Part shown: positions 35,501 through 46,100 of the stretch, in pieces
Layout: the number at the start of each line of letters is the position of its first letter
Position numbering within the stretch: the first letter of the stretch is position 1
NCBI RefSeq assembly: GCF_016859285.1
Contig: NC_053414.1
Span: 25,018,530 to 25,082,529 of the forward strand
DNA length: 64,000 nucleotides
Source: Xiphias gladius
Taxonomy: Eukaryota; Chordata; Actinopteri; Istiophoriformes; Xiphiidae
Direction of reading: 5' to 3'
Translations under genes and position numbers: made by a program
Notes under the pieces: model-generated
Told to the model about the DNA's origin: nothing
The model's database searches: none
Seen by the model: only the letters and a program-made list of their open reading frames with translations

Positions 35501-37534
35501 AGGTCAAGTCAGCAGCAGGTACAGTTTATGACACTGAATGAAGGTATCTTTACTTCTTTTATTGCTAGCAAATAACTGATCTAAAACTTTTCATTGTTTT
35601 CATCTCATCTTACCCATTTTCTCTTAAGACTTGAATCTAATTGACAAAGAGTCAGATGATGTGCTGGAGAGGATCATGGACGAGAAGACGGCCAGTGAGT
35701 CAAAGATCCTCTACGGACACAGTGGCCCCGTGTATGGGATCAGCTTCAGCCCGGACAGGTAAAACAGCTCTGATGCGCCTGGTGTTACATAAATCAGGCC
35801 TTCTGCAACAACTGGATATATCTTTTCATTATTGATTTTAAACATAAGGTAATTGCTGCCTATTTTGCATTTCAGAAACTACCTGTTGTCAAGTTCTGAA
35901 GATGGTACAGTCAGGCTGTGGAGTCTCCAAACATTTACTTGTCTAGTGGGCTACAAAGGCCACAATTACCCAGTATGGGACACCCAGTTTTCTCCCCACG
36001 GGTACTATTTTATCTCCGGGGGACATGACAGAGTTGCCCGGTAAGAAACTGCAGAACTTATTTGTTACTGTGTGAAATAATATTTCCATATACAGTCCTT
36101 CCATATTTTTCTGTAACACAGACAAAAAAATACTGTAGATGCACAGCAGCACTGATCACAGATGTCTTTCGTTGTTCTGTGCTGTGCTGTCTCCTACAGT
36201 CTGTGGGCGACGGATCACTACCAGCCTCTACGGATGTTTTCTGGTCATCTAGCTGACGTCACTTGCACCCGTTTCCACCCCAACTCCAATTATGTGGCCA
36301 CAGGGTCATCTGACCGCACCATCCGCGTCTGGGACGTCCTGAACGGAAACTGTGTCCGTATATTCACCGGCCATAAGGTCAGACGGGTCACCAGAGCAGT
36401 TCTCTGTTCTCTGGCCTCCCATTCTGTTGGTCGCAAGGGTTATCAACAGCCAATGTTGTGGTATGAAGTATTTATGAACTCAAACTGAGATCAAAAAGCA
36501 TTATCAGGTTTTACTGAGTGTAACTTGAGTTACACACTGGGTTTGGTAGTTTTAACAAAATCTCAAATACATGCTTTAACACTGTGATGAGTACTGACAA
36601 AGACAAACGGTCCTGGGATTATTATATTGGCATCTTCCATGTCACACAGTGGCCTGTCCTCATTGTAAGCAAGCAGTGTTGAGTAAGTGACAAAACCTGA
36701 ACTGTCACATCATCCTTACAGTACACTACCAACACTGTACACCAAAACAAGTGTTCAAGAAAAAATTGAGAAACCCTGAATCTTACATCTATATGTTTGA
36801 TTTGAGCAAGTCCTTGCTAGTTACTGATGGATGTTTTGTCAGGTTGATTACTCAAGATTCTCTTGAGTAATCAACCTGATGCTAAATTCACGGATGTATA
36901 GGGCAGCACAGCCGGCAGAATTGAGTTCTGTAAAGACAACTACTGAGCCAGTCTTTTAACTTTATTCCCCCAGGGTCCTATCCATGCGCTGGCTTTCTCT
37001 CCCAATGGTAAGTTTTTGGCTTCTGGAGCCACTGACGGCAGAGTTCTTCTGTGGGACATTGGTCATGGACTGATGGTTGCAGAGCTGAAAGGCCACACAG
37101 ATACCATCTATTCCCTCAGGTTCAGCAGGGATGGCGAGATCCTTGCCTCTGGTGGGTGTTCCACAACCTCTCTTAATACTTTTAATCAACTATATGTATA
37201 TTTAATCAAATCTAGAGCCTGGTGAAGCCACAGAGCTCCGTAGTTACTTTTCTTTTTGAGGTTCTGCAATTCCATCTATCACATTCAGATTCACATTCAG
37301 AGTATCCTGCTTTCCCTAGGCTCCATGGACAACACAGTTCGTCTGTGGGACGCAATGAAAGCTTTCGATGATTTAGAGACTGACGACTTCACAGCAGCCA
37401 CAGGACACATTCATCTACAAGATAACTCACAGGAGCTTCTGCTGGGCACCTACATGAGTAAATCCACACCTGTCATACACCTTCACTTCACCCGGAGGAA
37501 CCTGCTGCTGGCTGCTGGGGCCTACAATCCATAA
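32510..37534 (+). CDS. taf5: TAF5, TFIID 100-kDa WD40 subunit
   Basis: Core scaffold subunit of the general transcription factor TFIID, in the nucleus. Eleven coding exons join in frame: 32510-32927, 33626-33857, 33969-34284, 34410-34573, 35130-35265, 35398-35518, 35629-35758, 35876-36040, 36200-36377, 36974-37151, 37320-37534, for 750 aa (human 800; the difference is in the low-complexity N-terminus). A LisH motif lies at about 60-90 (LLAVLQFLRKNKLNESVEIL). The NTD2 domain spans about 146-295 (DCHRAELSQVFYPLFVHMYL). A lysine-rich acidic linker (KPKKKKPKKD) follows. From about residue 423 there is a WD40 propeller with repeats such as GGFADSTVRVWS, SSEDGTVRLWS and SGATDGRVLLWD, ending AAGAYNP. 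The exon 2 acceptor is NAGNAG (33626 or 33629). An in-frame ATG at 32456 would add a phenylalanine run and is unlikely to be used. Confidence 0.97.
33001..33019. repeat. Short interstitial telomere-like repeat
   Basis: Three CCCTAA units (TAACCCTAACCCTAACCCT) in taf5 intron 1, some 75 bp beyond the exon 1 donor. The vertebrate telomere unit is TTAGGG. Confidence 0.8.
33241..33345. repeat. Fragment of an interspersed repeat with poly-T
   Basis: TAGGGATGTACTGATAAAG, a T run of about 22, then TTTGATACCATTAACCAATATT and CAGTTGATACAGATAAAAC. This wording is that of teleost 'cagtggtgcaccgata' type elements. A related fragment lies at about 58215-58300. Confidence 0.35.
36839..36879. repeat. Perfect 19-bp hairpin in taf5 intron 9
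   Basis: Left arm 36839-36857, loop TTC 36858-36860, right arm 36861-36879. All 19 arm positions pair. The stem core is GATTACTCAAGA / TCTTGAGTAATC. Confidence 0.95.
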
Positions 37535-37906
37535 GACATTTCTGAATTATGAGAAAAATCAGTTGAAACGTGAAATTGTTCAATGTTGGTCCCAGAGCTC
37601 CACAAATAACTAAGGAGGTTTACAGGGCAGTGGGAATAAAACAAAATTGTAATTACCAGTTCACTTCCGATGTACATCTAGCTGTGAATGAGGATAAAGA
37701 TTAGGTTAGCCCACACATGTCCTGGCTGTCAGTGTGACAGATTGAGGCACCAAATCGAGCTCATCTATTGCAAATACTACTTTGCCTGAGAAAAGTGCCA
37801 TTTTTGATTGAGGACCATTTCTAGAAATCACTGCCATGAGTACAGCTTTGCTCAATACATGGCTGACATTTCTGTATTATAGTCTTTTATACTGGGGTAC
37901 ACTGTA

Positions 37907-37912
37907 AATAAA
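37907..37912 (+). terminator. taf5: taf5 poly(A) signal
   Basis: AATAAA 373 bp after the taf5 stop, followed by a T/GT-rich stretch. The poly(A) signal of the convergent atp5mk lies only 33 bp further on. Confidence 0.75.
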
Positions 37913-37939
37913 ACAAGTTTTTTCTATGTCTTGGGCATA

Positions 37940-38049
37940 AATGTTCTTTATTGTTAACATAGGGACACCGAACAGTAATATTTTATTACAAGCACATCAA
38001 GCTGCTCTCTCCACTCCCAGCTGCAATAAATGATGGTCAAAATGGACAC
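37940..38049 (-). other. atp5mk: atp5mk 3' untranslated exon
   Basis: On the minus strand the acceptor CTCCTTACAG precedes 38049, and the exon runs to just past the AATAAA at 37951-37946. It is joined to the stop-codon exon across a 106-bp intron. Confidence 0.6.
37946..37951 (-). terminator. atp5mk: atp5mk poly(A) signal
   Basis: TTTATT on the plus strand is AATAAA on the minus strand. It lies about 100 bp into the last (untranslated) exon of atp5mk. With usual cleavage 10-30 nt beyond the signal, the taf5 and atp5mk transcripts should end within a few bases of each other or overlap. Confidence 0.7.
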
Positions 38050-38159
38050 CTGTAAGGAGACAACAAGGGCCTTGAATGAATTGAATAGATCAATACTATG
38101 CTTAAGTAGAACGGATTTGGAAACTAATAGGATGGAAAGACTTTAATGTACTTACATGA

Positions 38160-38461
38160 TCACTTTTCTGTGATGGCGGCCTGTTTCTTGGGCTTCAATT
38201 TGAAGAATAGGGCGATGGCTACTATGCTGGCATATGTGGCCAAAACACACTAGAGAAAAAAAAAAAACAAGCATGATCAGAAATTCATAGTGGTATGGCA
38301 GTTTTAGGCTATTTGACAGTTTAACTGTCAAGTGTGAAATTCAGTTTATTACAGGAGAGTTGCACACAACTCACATTCCTCCTTCCTGTGATTGTGTATG
38401 AATTGAAGTACTTTGCAATCCCAGTGAACTGGTGCTGGGTTCCAGCGTCATGTCCTCCCAT
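38160..38461 (-). CDS. atp5mk: ATP synthase membrane subunit k (DAPIT / USMG5)
   Basis: Small inner-membrane subunit of mitochondrial F1Fo ATP synthase, associated with dimer formation. Minus-strand exons 38461-38375 and 38249-38160 join in phase 0 to give 58 aa, the same length as human. The protein starts MGGHDAGTQHQFTGIAKYFN, continues SYTITGRRN, then CVLATYASIVAIALFFKL as the single transmembrane segment (about 30-47), and ends KPKKQAAITEK. This follows human DAPIT throughout. The ATG exon begins at 38479. A noncoding exon 1 ends at 39400 (AAAG before GTAAGAC). Four bases after the stop a GTAAGT donor starts a 3' UTR intron (38155-38050), with the last exon starting at 38049. The gene is tail-to-tail with taf5 and head-to-head with pdcd11, as in human. 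Confidence 0.95.
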
Positions 38462-38569
38462 GATGGATAGTTGATGGTCCTACCACAAGGAAAACAGGTG
38501 AATAAGTGATTAATATTACAGTAAATAAGCAAATTAATTCTTGACCTTGGCAACAGTATGTGTGATAAT

Positions 38570-38780
38570 ATAATCTAGAGCTGAAGCAGTTAATATATTG
38601 TCTGCAACAAAGGTGAAACTTGATTGATTTGATCAGTTAAATTAAAGTCATTTTCGAAACGCTACTTATGGAACTATTTTAATAATCCTAATATCTTTTG
38701 TACTGTCTGTCTAACAAAACATGCCTTTTGAAGACCGAATCCGTGATGAAAACAGTTGTTAGTTGCAGACCTATAATAAT
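38570..38780. repeat. Teleost 'TAATCGATTAATC' interspersed repeat, copy 3 (in atp5mk intron 1)
   Basis: A diverged copy runs from AGAGCTGAAGCAGTTAAT to GATGAAAACAGTTGTTAGTTGCAGACC, with internal TGATTTGATCAGTTAAATT and CTGTCTGTCTAACAAAACAT. Terminal TAGTTGCAGACC is characteristic of the family. Confidence 0.5.
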
Positions 38781-39400
38781 CTCCGTTGCTATCTTAAATG
38801 GATTTCTGAATTAGTATTTCGTCCCACAATAAATAATTAATGCAGGGTAATCTCGGCTGTTTCGACAGTAACGGATGGTGGAAAAGTCACGCACGTTAGT
38901 AAAATAATCCAAGGGAATCTTAATAAATTGAGTATTTTATTTTTGAAAAAAAAACAACTTTCTTGCAATTGTAAACTCGCTCCTGTAGTTACAAGCGTTA
39001 TTACATAAGAACAGTTGCAACCTTAATGGTGGTTGTCTTAGCATGCTACTTTGATAGTATCTGATATCAGGAGGCGAACAACAACTTTTGCGCAATACTC
39101 CGGTATAATATTTATTTCTGACAGGTTAACCCACTTAAATTAATTAATCTCGTGGTTGGCAAATGAAATTACAGTGTGCATTTCATCCGGCAGTATAACT
39201 ATATAGCTCGTTAGCTAGTACACTATATGGTAAGTCAACTTAGCTTGCCGGGTTAGCCCGCTAGCTAACTTAATTTCAGACCGTTCGATAAATAGCGCAT
39301 CGTCAAAGACGAGTCTTAAAGTTTTAAAACATGTACTACTTAGCATTGTTTAAGCCACCGTAGATGGGCTGACTTGTTTCTAAGTGTGTAATGTCTTACC

Positions 39401-39680
39401 TTTAGCACACGACCCCTTGACAAACGGAATGAAGCAGGTGCCCTTCAGCAGAGGCCGCAATGCTAAATTCGCATGGAAATCCCGCCTACTCTCAGCAATA
39501 CAAACTGTGTCACTATTGGTTCAAAATAACATCACTCAAAGTTAGGGTCCAAAACGATCGTTGAATGGCTAAAGCTAGTGTCAATCAATTTTTCTGTTCT
39601 TTGATTTGATAAAGAACGAAACGCCTGTATGAGTTTTTCTTCCGGGTCGTGATCATGGCGTGTTGCTGAACAACATGTGA
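39401..39680. promoter_or_regulatory. Bidirectional atp5mk / pdcd11 promoter and first exons
   Basis: The atp5mk noncoding exon 1 (minus, ending 39400) and the pdcd11 noncoding exon 1 (plus, ending with ACAACAT before GTGAGTT near 39677) face away from each other. About 150-200 bp separate the likely start sites. The interval holds an inverted CCAAT box (CTATTGGTTC, about 39514) and an ETS-like CTTCCGGG (about 39640). The pdcd11 exon 1 includes an ATG at 39655 with a 4-codon upstream frame (M-A-C-C-stop). Confidence 0.65.
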
Positions 39681-40174
39681 GTTTGGATATCCACAAGCCG
39701 GAGATTTAATGAAGGGAAATATTTCATGATAAATAGTGACAGCATATTTTAATATTTATTTAATTCTAAAAAGAGTTTGTGTACAGGCTTTTAGTTTACT
39801 GGCAAAACTTGCTACGCATTCAGCGCGAATGCAGCAACATGTTACTGTGAGCTAACGATTATCTCATGCAGTTTTCAGTATTAACTTTAATAGAGGAGCA
39901 GGAATGCTACTAATTCACTTGACTTCATTCTGCTTTTCCAGATAGTTACTTTTGTATCTGATTAACCAAACAGTATGTGGTTAAAAAGCCAAGCCACTGT
40001 TTGTGGCCCCTCATGTAATCATTGTTTCTCATTTGAGAAATTTTGCTTCGATAACGTTCGTATTTACTCTTGAGCTGTGGACTATTTGTGTCATCAGCAG
40101 TTTAAAGGTTTTGAAACGATCGGTTTATTCACAGTGGCTTTAATTTTTCTTAGACGTCTGAAACAACATCAAAC

Positions 40175-43100
40175 ATGGCATCATTGGAAGAGGACTTCCC
40201 TCGAGGAGGGACCGCAAAAAAGCCCACTGAGAGTAAAATAGTGGTGCAGCGCAGCGAAGTGGACAACCTGTTCCAGGTAGAGTTCAACTCTTTTTTTTAT
40301 TTTTTTTTTTTATAAATCTCTCTTTCTATATCCAGCTGACTATGAATGTGAAAAGACTTTGCAGTGCTGGGTATAACTTGTATGGCTACCCACAGAAAGA
40401 GGATTATTAAACAATGTGACACAGTATATTCTTCTACTTCTCATCAATACATTACTGAAGTGGAAGTCGTTCTTACACATCATCTGTTCTCACTCTGTCT
40501 TCATATCCCTTCCCTTTTCAGACAGTGGATAGTTAAGTTTGGATTGTGCACTGTATACTCAATCTCGCACTAGAACGTATCAGTAAAATACTGTATCTTC
40601 CACGGTTAACAATAGCTTGCTCTTCCCTTCAGTCAAACGAACTAGCAGAAACTAAGAAAAGAAAGGGGGTGGTCAAAGGTGACGGCAAGAAGCTCAAGAA
40701 GCAAAAGACGGGCAAAGAAAAGGAAGATGGTCTGACACTCAATGCGGCAGCCAAGTGTGTGGAAATCCTACATATCAAGGTAATATATTTGGAAAGACTA
40801 AGTGCATATTTGGAATTTGTTAAATGTGTTAATTAGACTGTTTTTTCTCAGTAAAATTGTTTTTACGGGGACACTACTGTGAATCAAAAGGGTATTCAGC
40901 ACAGCATCTGACTTTATAACTGGTGTGTGTCCCCCCAGAATGTGAAGGAGGGTATGCTGATGCTGGGCTGTGTGAAGGAAGTTGCAGACTTTGAGGTGAC
41001 AGTTGGTCTGCCTTGTGGTCTGCAAGGCTTCCTCAGCATCAGGAACATCAGCGACTCGTACGCCAAGCTGCTCAGTGAACAACTTGATTCAGCTGACACA
41101 GAGGTATGCCTGTGGAGGGATGATTTGAACATACATTTGAAGGTGCTACATTGATGATATTACACACTTTCCGGGATATTGTATAATGTATTAATAATAT
41201 CTGGTTCCTCTATTTCACAGGAGATCTGCTCACTGCCTCACCTCTTCTACCCCGGCATGGTGTTAAGGTGTGTGGTTGCCAAGTTGGACATAGCTAGAGG
41301 AGGCTCTCTCAGCATCCAGCTGTCAATCAATCCAAAGCTGGTCAACAAGGCTCTTACCTCAAGCTCTCTGAAAGCTGGCATGGTGAGTCATTAATGAGCA
41401 TAATCAGTCACGCAAATATTTTATTTTATTTATTTATTTATTTTATTTTTTTTCGAAATCAAAAACGTATTTATGTTTTTACTGTGTTTTCATTTAGGTC
41501 TTGAGTGGATGTGTGGAGAGTGTAGAGGATCACGGCTGCATAGTTGACATTGGCATCAATGGGTCCAAAGCCTTTGTGTCAATGAAAGCATTAAAAGACA
41601 AACACAACGATCAACAAGGTATGAGAACGGATTTTAGATTGCTTTTCATTCACTGAGGAAATTCAGTCAGGGAAAATAAACTCAGTTATCAAAAAATTTC
41701 CGGCATTTATGTCTTATTCTATGTTCTCCTCCTCTGCAGAGCTGAAAGTGGGTCAGTATGTGACTTCTCTGGTGGAAGAAGTAAAGAATGAAGGGCGCGT
41801 GGTCCGACTTTCCGTCAACCCCCTGACCATCGCCCAGGCCTGTGCTGATTCCATGCAGGGCTGGAACCTCACTAACATTCTGCCTGGCCTTCTGGTCAAT
41901 GCGACGATCAAAATGGTAGAGACATTTTTACAATGACAATGACATTTATTCTGTTTTATCATATAATATGAATACACGTTCTGTCCAGTTATAGGAAAAA
42001 ATTCATAGGTCAAATTCTGTTGTTTTTTATGCCTCCACGCCAGCGACAGCCGTGGCCTGGAGGCATTATGTTTTCAGGTTGTCCATCATAGGTCTTTTCG
42101 TGAACGCGATATCTCAGGAACGCCTTGAGGGAATTTCTTTAAATTTAGCACAAATGTTCACTTGGACTCAAGGATGAACTGATTAAAATTTGGTGGTCAA
42201 AGGTCACTGTGACCTCACAAAAAATGTTTTTGGACATAACTCAAGAATTGATACGCTAATTATGACAAAATGCACTTAATACCTTTTTATTAAATTTCTT
42301 CAAAGTCTTCACTACATATATTATGAGTCTGGACAGACATGGATGTAAACTGCAATGTGACTGGTTGGCAGAGGCATACAACCATGAGGCGGTAATTCTG
42401 GTTTGTCCAGTGAATGATCTGCTGTTCAACCGTCAATTTCAATATATCCACTGTACTAATTTCCCTTTGCTAATGTTGAAATTTCTGCATTGCAGGTGAC
42501 CAAACATGGTCTGATCCTTCAGTTCCTGACCTCTTTTAGTGGCCAGGTGGATTTTCTCCACATGGAGCCAGAAAAGGCATCCAACTACAAAGAGGGAACT
42601 GAGGTAAAAGTGACTCGGCACATGGATCCTTTTGGGGTGTACAAAATTGTGTCTGTCACGGTTTCCAGCTTTCCGAGGAGAGACATTCAAACACTCATTG
42701 ATGTTTTCGATTGAAATACACCCTATTATAATGGTCTTGGATGAAAATGTGAAATGTTACCAGTAAATTTTTCTGTGTCATATGCAAATACTATATTATA
42801 AAACTGCCATCCTAACCCTCTTTTGCTTGCATCCACCCAGGTGCGAGCTTGTGTGCTCTACGTGGAGCCATCCACACGTCTGGTGGCTTTGAGTCTGCGC
42901 AGCTACCTCGTTCAGCCCGGGAAAAGATTAGACTCAACTCCTGCTGGTGGTGACCGCATTGGTGAGGTGGTGAAGAACTGCAAGATGACCACTATACACC
43001 ACATGTCCGGAGCCATGTTGGAATTGCCTGGCAAAACCTTGGCATTTGTACATGTGAGTCAGTGTGATGCGATGTGATTTTTAACCAATTTTAATTGTAA

Positions 43101-46100
43101 AGGAGAATGAAAGTTATCTGCAGATATTCTGCCAGCTCAGCCTTGAGTTGTCTTTCTTGACAGAGGAACCACTTGAAAGAGCCAAATGAGCCAGCTAATG
43201 AGAACAGAGTGCGGGCAATACCTGAGCACACCTGCAGGATCCTGGACTTCAGCCCCGTGGACCAAATCCATTTTGCTAGTCTACGCAAGTATGCGGCTCC
43301 ACATTTTTGTGTCTTACCCCACAGTAAGCGTTGAACTCAAAATTCCATTTTGAAATTCTGACAAAATGTTCCTCGTCTTATTTCCAGGAGTGTGATTGAA
43401 AGGCGTTTTTATAGATATCATGATCTTCAGGCTGGTCAAGTTGTAGAGGTAAGAATTAAGAATCATCTCCTATTCAATTGCTCTGTTCTATACCCTTCTT
43501 ATCGTTTTAAAAATCCGTTAAAGCAACACATGGCAGCTTCTCACTTTAAAAGCCCAGAGGGGTTGCATTTAAATTTCCACAGGGTCGACACTCAGACCTA
43601 CATTTCCTTCAATAAGTGTGCAGACTGTGCAGAGAAGATTCAGCACTGAGAACATACTTTACATCAGAAATAATTTTGGCTAAATAATTTTGTGATGTTT
43701 CAGTCAGTGGGAAATTTTTCATAGAATTTTTTAAGCTTTTTGTGACATCGCAGCTTGTTTGGGAAGCCTGTCATGGTAAAATACGTGAGGGGCAGAAATG
43801 TGATAAGGAAACTTGAAGCATCCAGGTCACATACACTTAAAACTGACTTTTCAGTGAAGGAGGAAACACCCTGTCTAGTAGTTACATTTTTGCAACAAAA
43901 CATATTGGCATATTCATAGATTCTGGATTCTTCATGGATTTAACATCAAAATATGTAAGTTTATCTTATTAACCCCACTGATGCTTTACAAAGCCTAATG
44001 GCAGTCTGGCTAACATCTGCGTAGAGAGATGTAAATGGAGTTAATGAACAAAAGATTAAATCTAGACATAATTTTATTTTTTCTTATGTCAAACATTGAT
44101 TCAGCTCTCCATGTATATTATTCTTTCCTTTTTATAGGTTTCTGTCACTCCCTATGTCTATCTCACATCCTCTTTCTTCCATGTGTCTCTCCCTCCAAGG
44201 GGACAGTGTCAGTCCTGCTGAATCATGGGATGGTGGTGCATTTGTCTGACCACATTAAAGGTCTAGTGCCTCGGACACACCTGTCTGATATTATCCTCAA
44301 GAACCCAGAGAAGAAGTACACGGAGGGCATGAAGGTCAAATGTCGGGTCAGTGCAGTTCTCTACTTTGTTTTAAAGCCACTGGGAAGACCACAAGAATAA
44401 AATCTGTAACATGCAGTTTCAACACTCTGGCAGATTTGAACTTTCGGCTTATTCCCCTATGTTTGTGTGTGAACATATTCCTTTAGGTGCTGTCAGTAGA
44501 TGCAGAGAATAAGAAGCTGTACCTGACCAGAAAGAAGGCCCTGATCGAAAGCTCCCTGCCATTGTTTCTCAGCTATACTGATGCTCGTCCTGGCTGCGTG
44601 TCCCACGGCTACATCGTCTGCATCAAAGACTTTGGCTGCATCGTTCGTTTCTACAATAGCGTCAAGGGTCTGGTGCCTCTCCGTGAACTCAGCTCTGAGC
44701 CCATCATCAGTCCTGAGGAGGTCTTCTATGTTGGGCAGGTGAGGACATCAAATAACATGGACACTGAGAAATTTTTTTTAATGATCTGATGATTTAATGA
44801 TTTGATTTGACATCTGCTAAGTTGTTTGTTTCCGTTGATGGTCCAGGTGTTAAAGGCTAAAGTTCTTCAGTGTAACCCTGAGAAGGCAAAGATGGTGCTG
44901 TCATTTAAGGCCGCAGTGGAGGGACAAACTGAGAAAGTTCCCAACCTCCAGTTTGACTGTGAGGTGGGGAAGGTAAGTTAAAGAACTCATGATTTTTTTT
45001 TTATTTATTTATTTTTTTACTAATTTGACTATTTTACTAATTTTACTAATTTTACATCTGCTTTGTGTATGTGATGTAGAGGCTGGAGGCCAAGGTGACG
45101 AAAAAGTTACCTAATGGTCTGGAGGTGGCCATCCTCCCTGATGAGATACGAGCTGTGCTACCCACCATGCACCTCTCTGATCACATGTCAAACTGCCCTC
45201 TGCTGTGGGAGAGCCTGCAGGAGGGAGACAACATCTCAAACCTCATTTGTTTCAGCAATAACAAGCAGAATATTGTATCCTGTTTTTAAATTGTCTGTAG
45301 ATATTGTGTGACTCCGATCATAACTGAAAAGTTAACCTCAACGCTACTTTGATTGATTCTGTCCAGTAGGAAATATTCTATTGGCCTTTGATGCTTATCT
45401 GGAAGTTAACTCTCACATTTCGTAAATATGAAAAGCAGGAATGTTGTGTTTTCCTTAGCTGTTCCTCCTTTAAAGACTCTCACCAAGAAACCGACCTTGA
45501 AGTGGTCATTGGAGGAGGGACTGGTTGCCAAGGATTTCTCAGAGATTGCAGTTGGAATGCAGCTGATTGGCTTGGTCAAGAACATCATGTCTTATGGCGT
45601 CTTTGTAGAGTTCCCATACGGCCTCGTTGGTCTTGCACCCAAGTCGGTGAGTAAAGGGCTTTGTATAACGTCTTCTAACCCGAAAATCTCTCCAAATTGT
45701 TCATTTATTTTTCCTACTCAAATTCTCTCTCTGCTCTGCTTCCCAGGCCATGACTGACAAGTTCATCAGTGATACGACAGCCGCCTTCCAACTGGGCCAG
45801 ACAGTCATTGCTAAGGTGACCAACCTGGATGAGGAAAAGCAGCGTTTCCTGATCACACTTAAGATTTCAGAGGTCATATCTCCAGAGGGCAATGCCCAGA
45901 CCAGACTCATTAATGGTCTGCAGGAGAGACAAGCTGTGACTGAAATGTTGGCTATGAGAGGTATGCATGTGTTGTCTCTGTCTCTGTGAAGCCAGTTTAG
46001 ACTTAGATAGAAACAGTTGCCTCTTGCAAACAGTTTCAATAAAAATCTGCTATTTTGATTCCCCCATTCTTCAGGTGAAAGCAGGCCCTCTAGTTTCTAA

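Noticed and set aside
41149..41157. Box C-like TGATGAT in a pdcd11 intron, as a snoRNA host
   Set aside because: No box D (CTGA) at a suitable distance and no terminal stem; other introns checked by eye likewise gave no complete C/D or H/ACA snoRNA.
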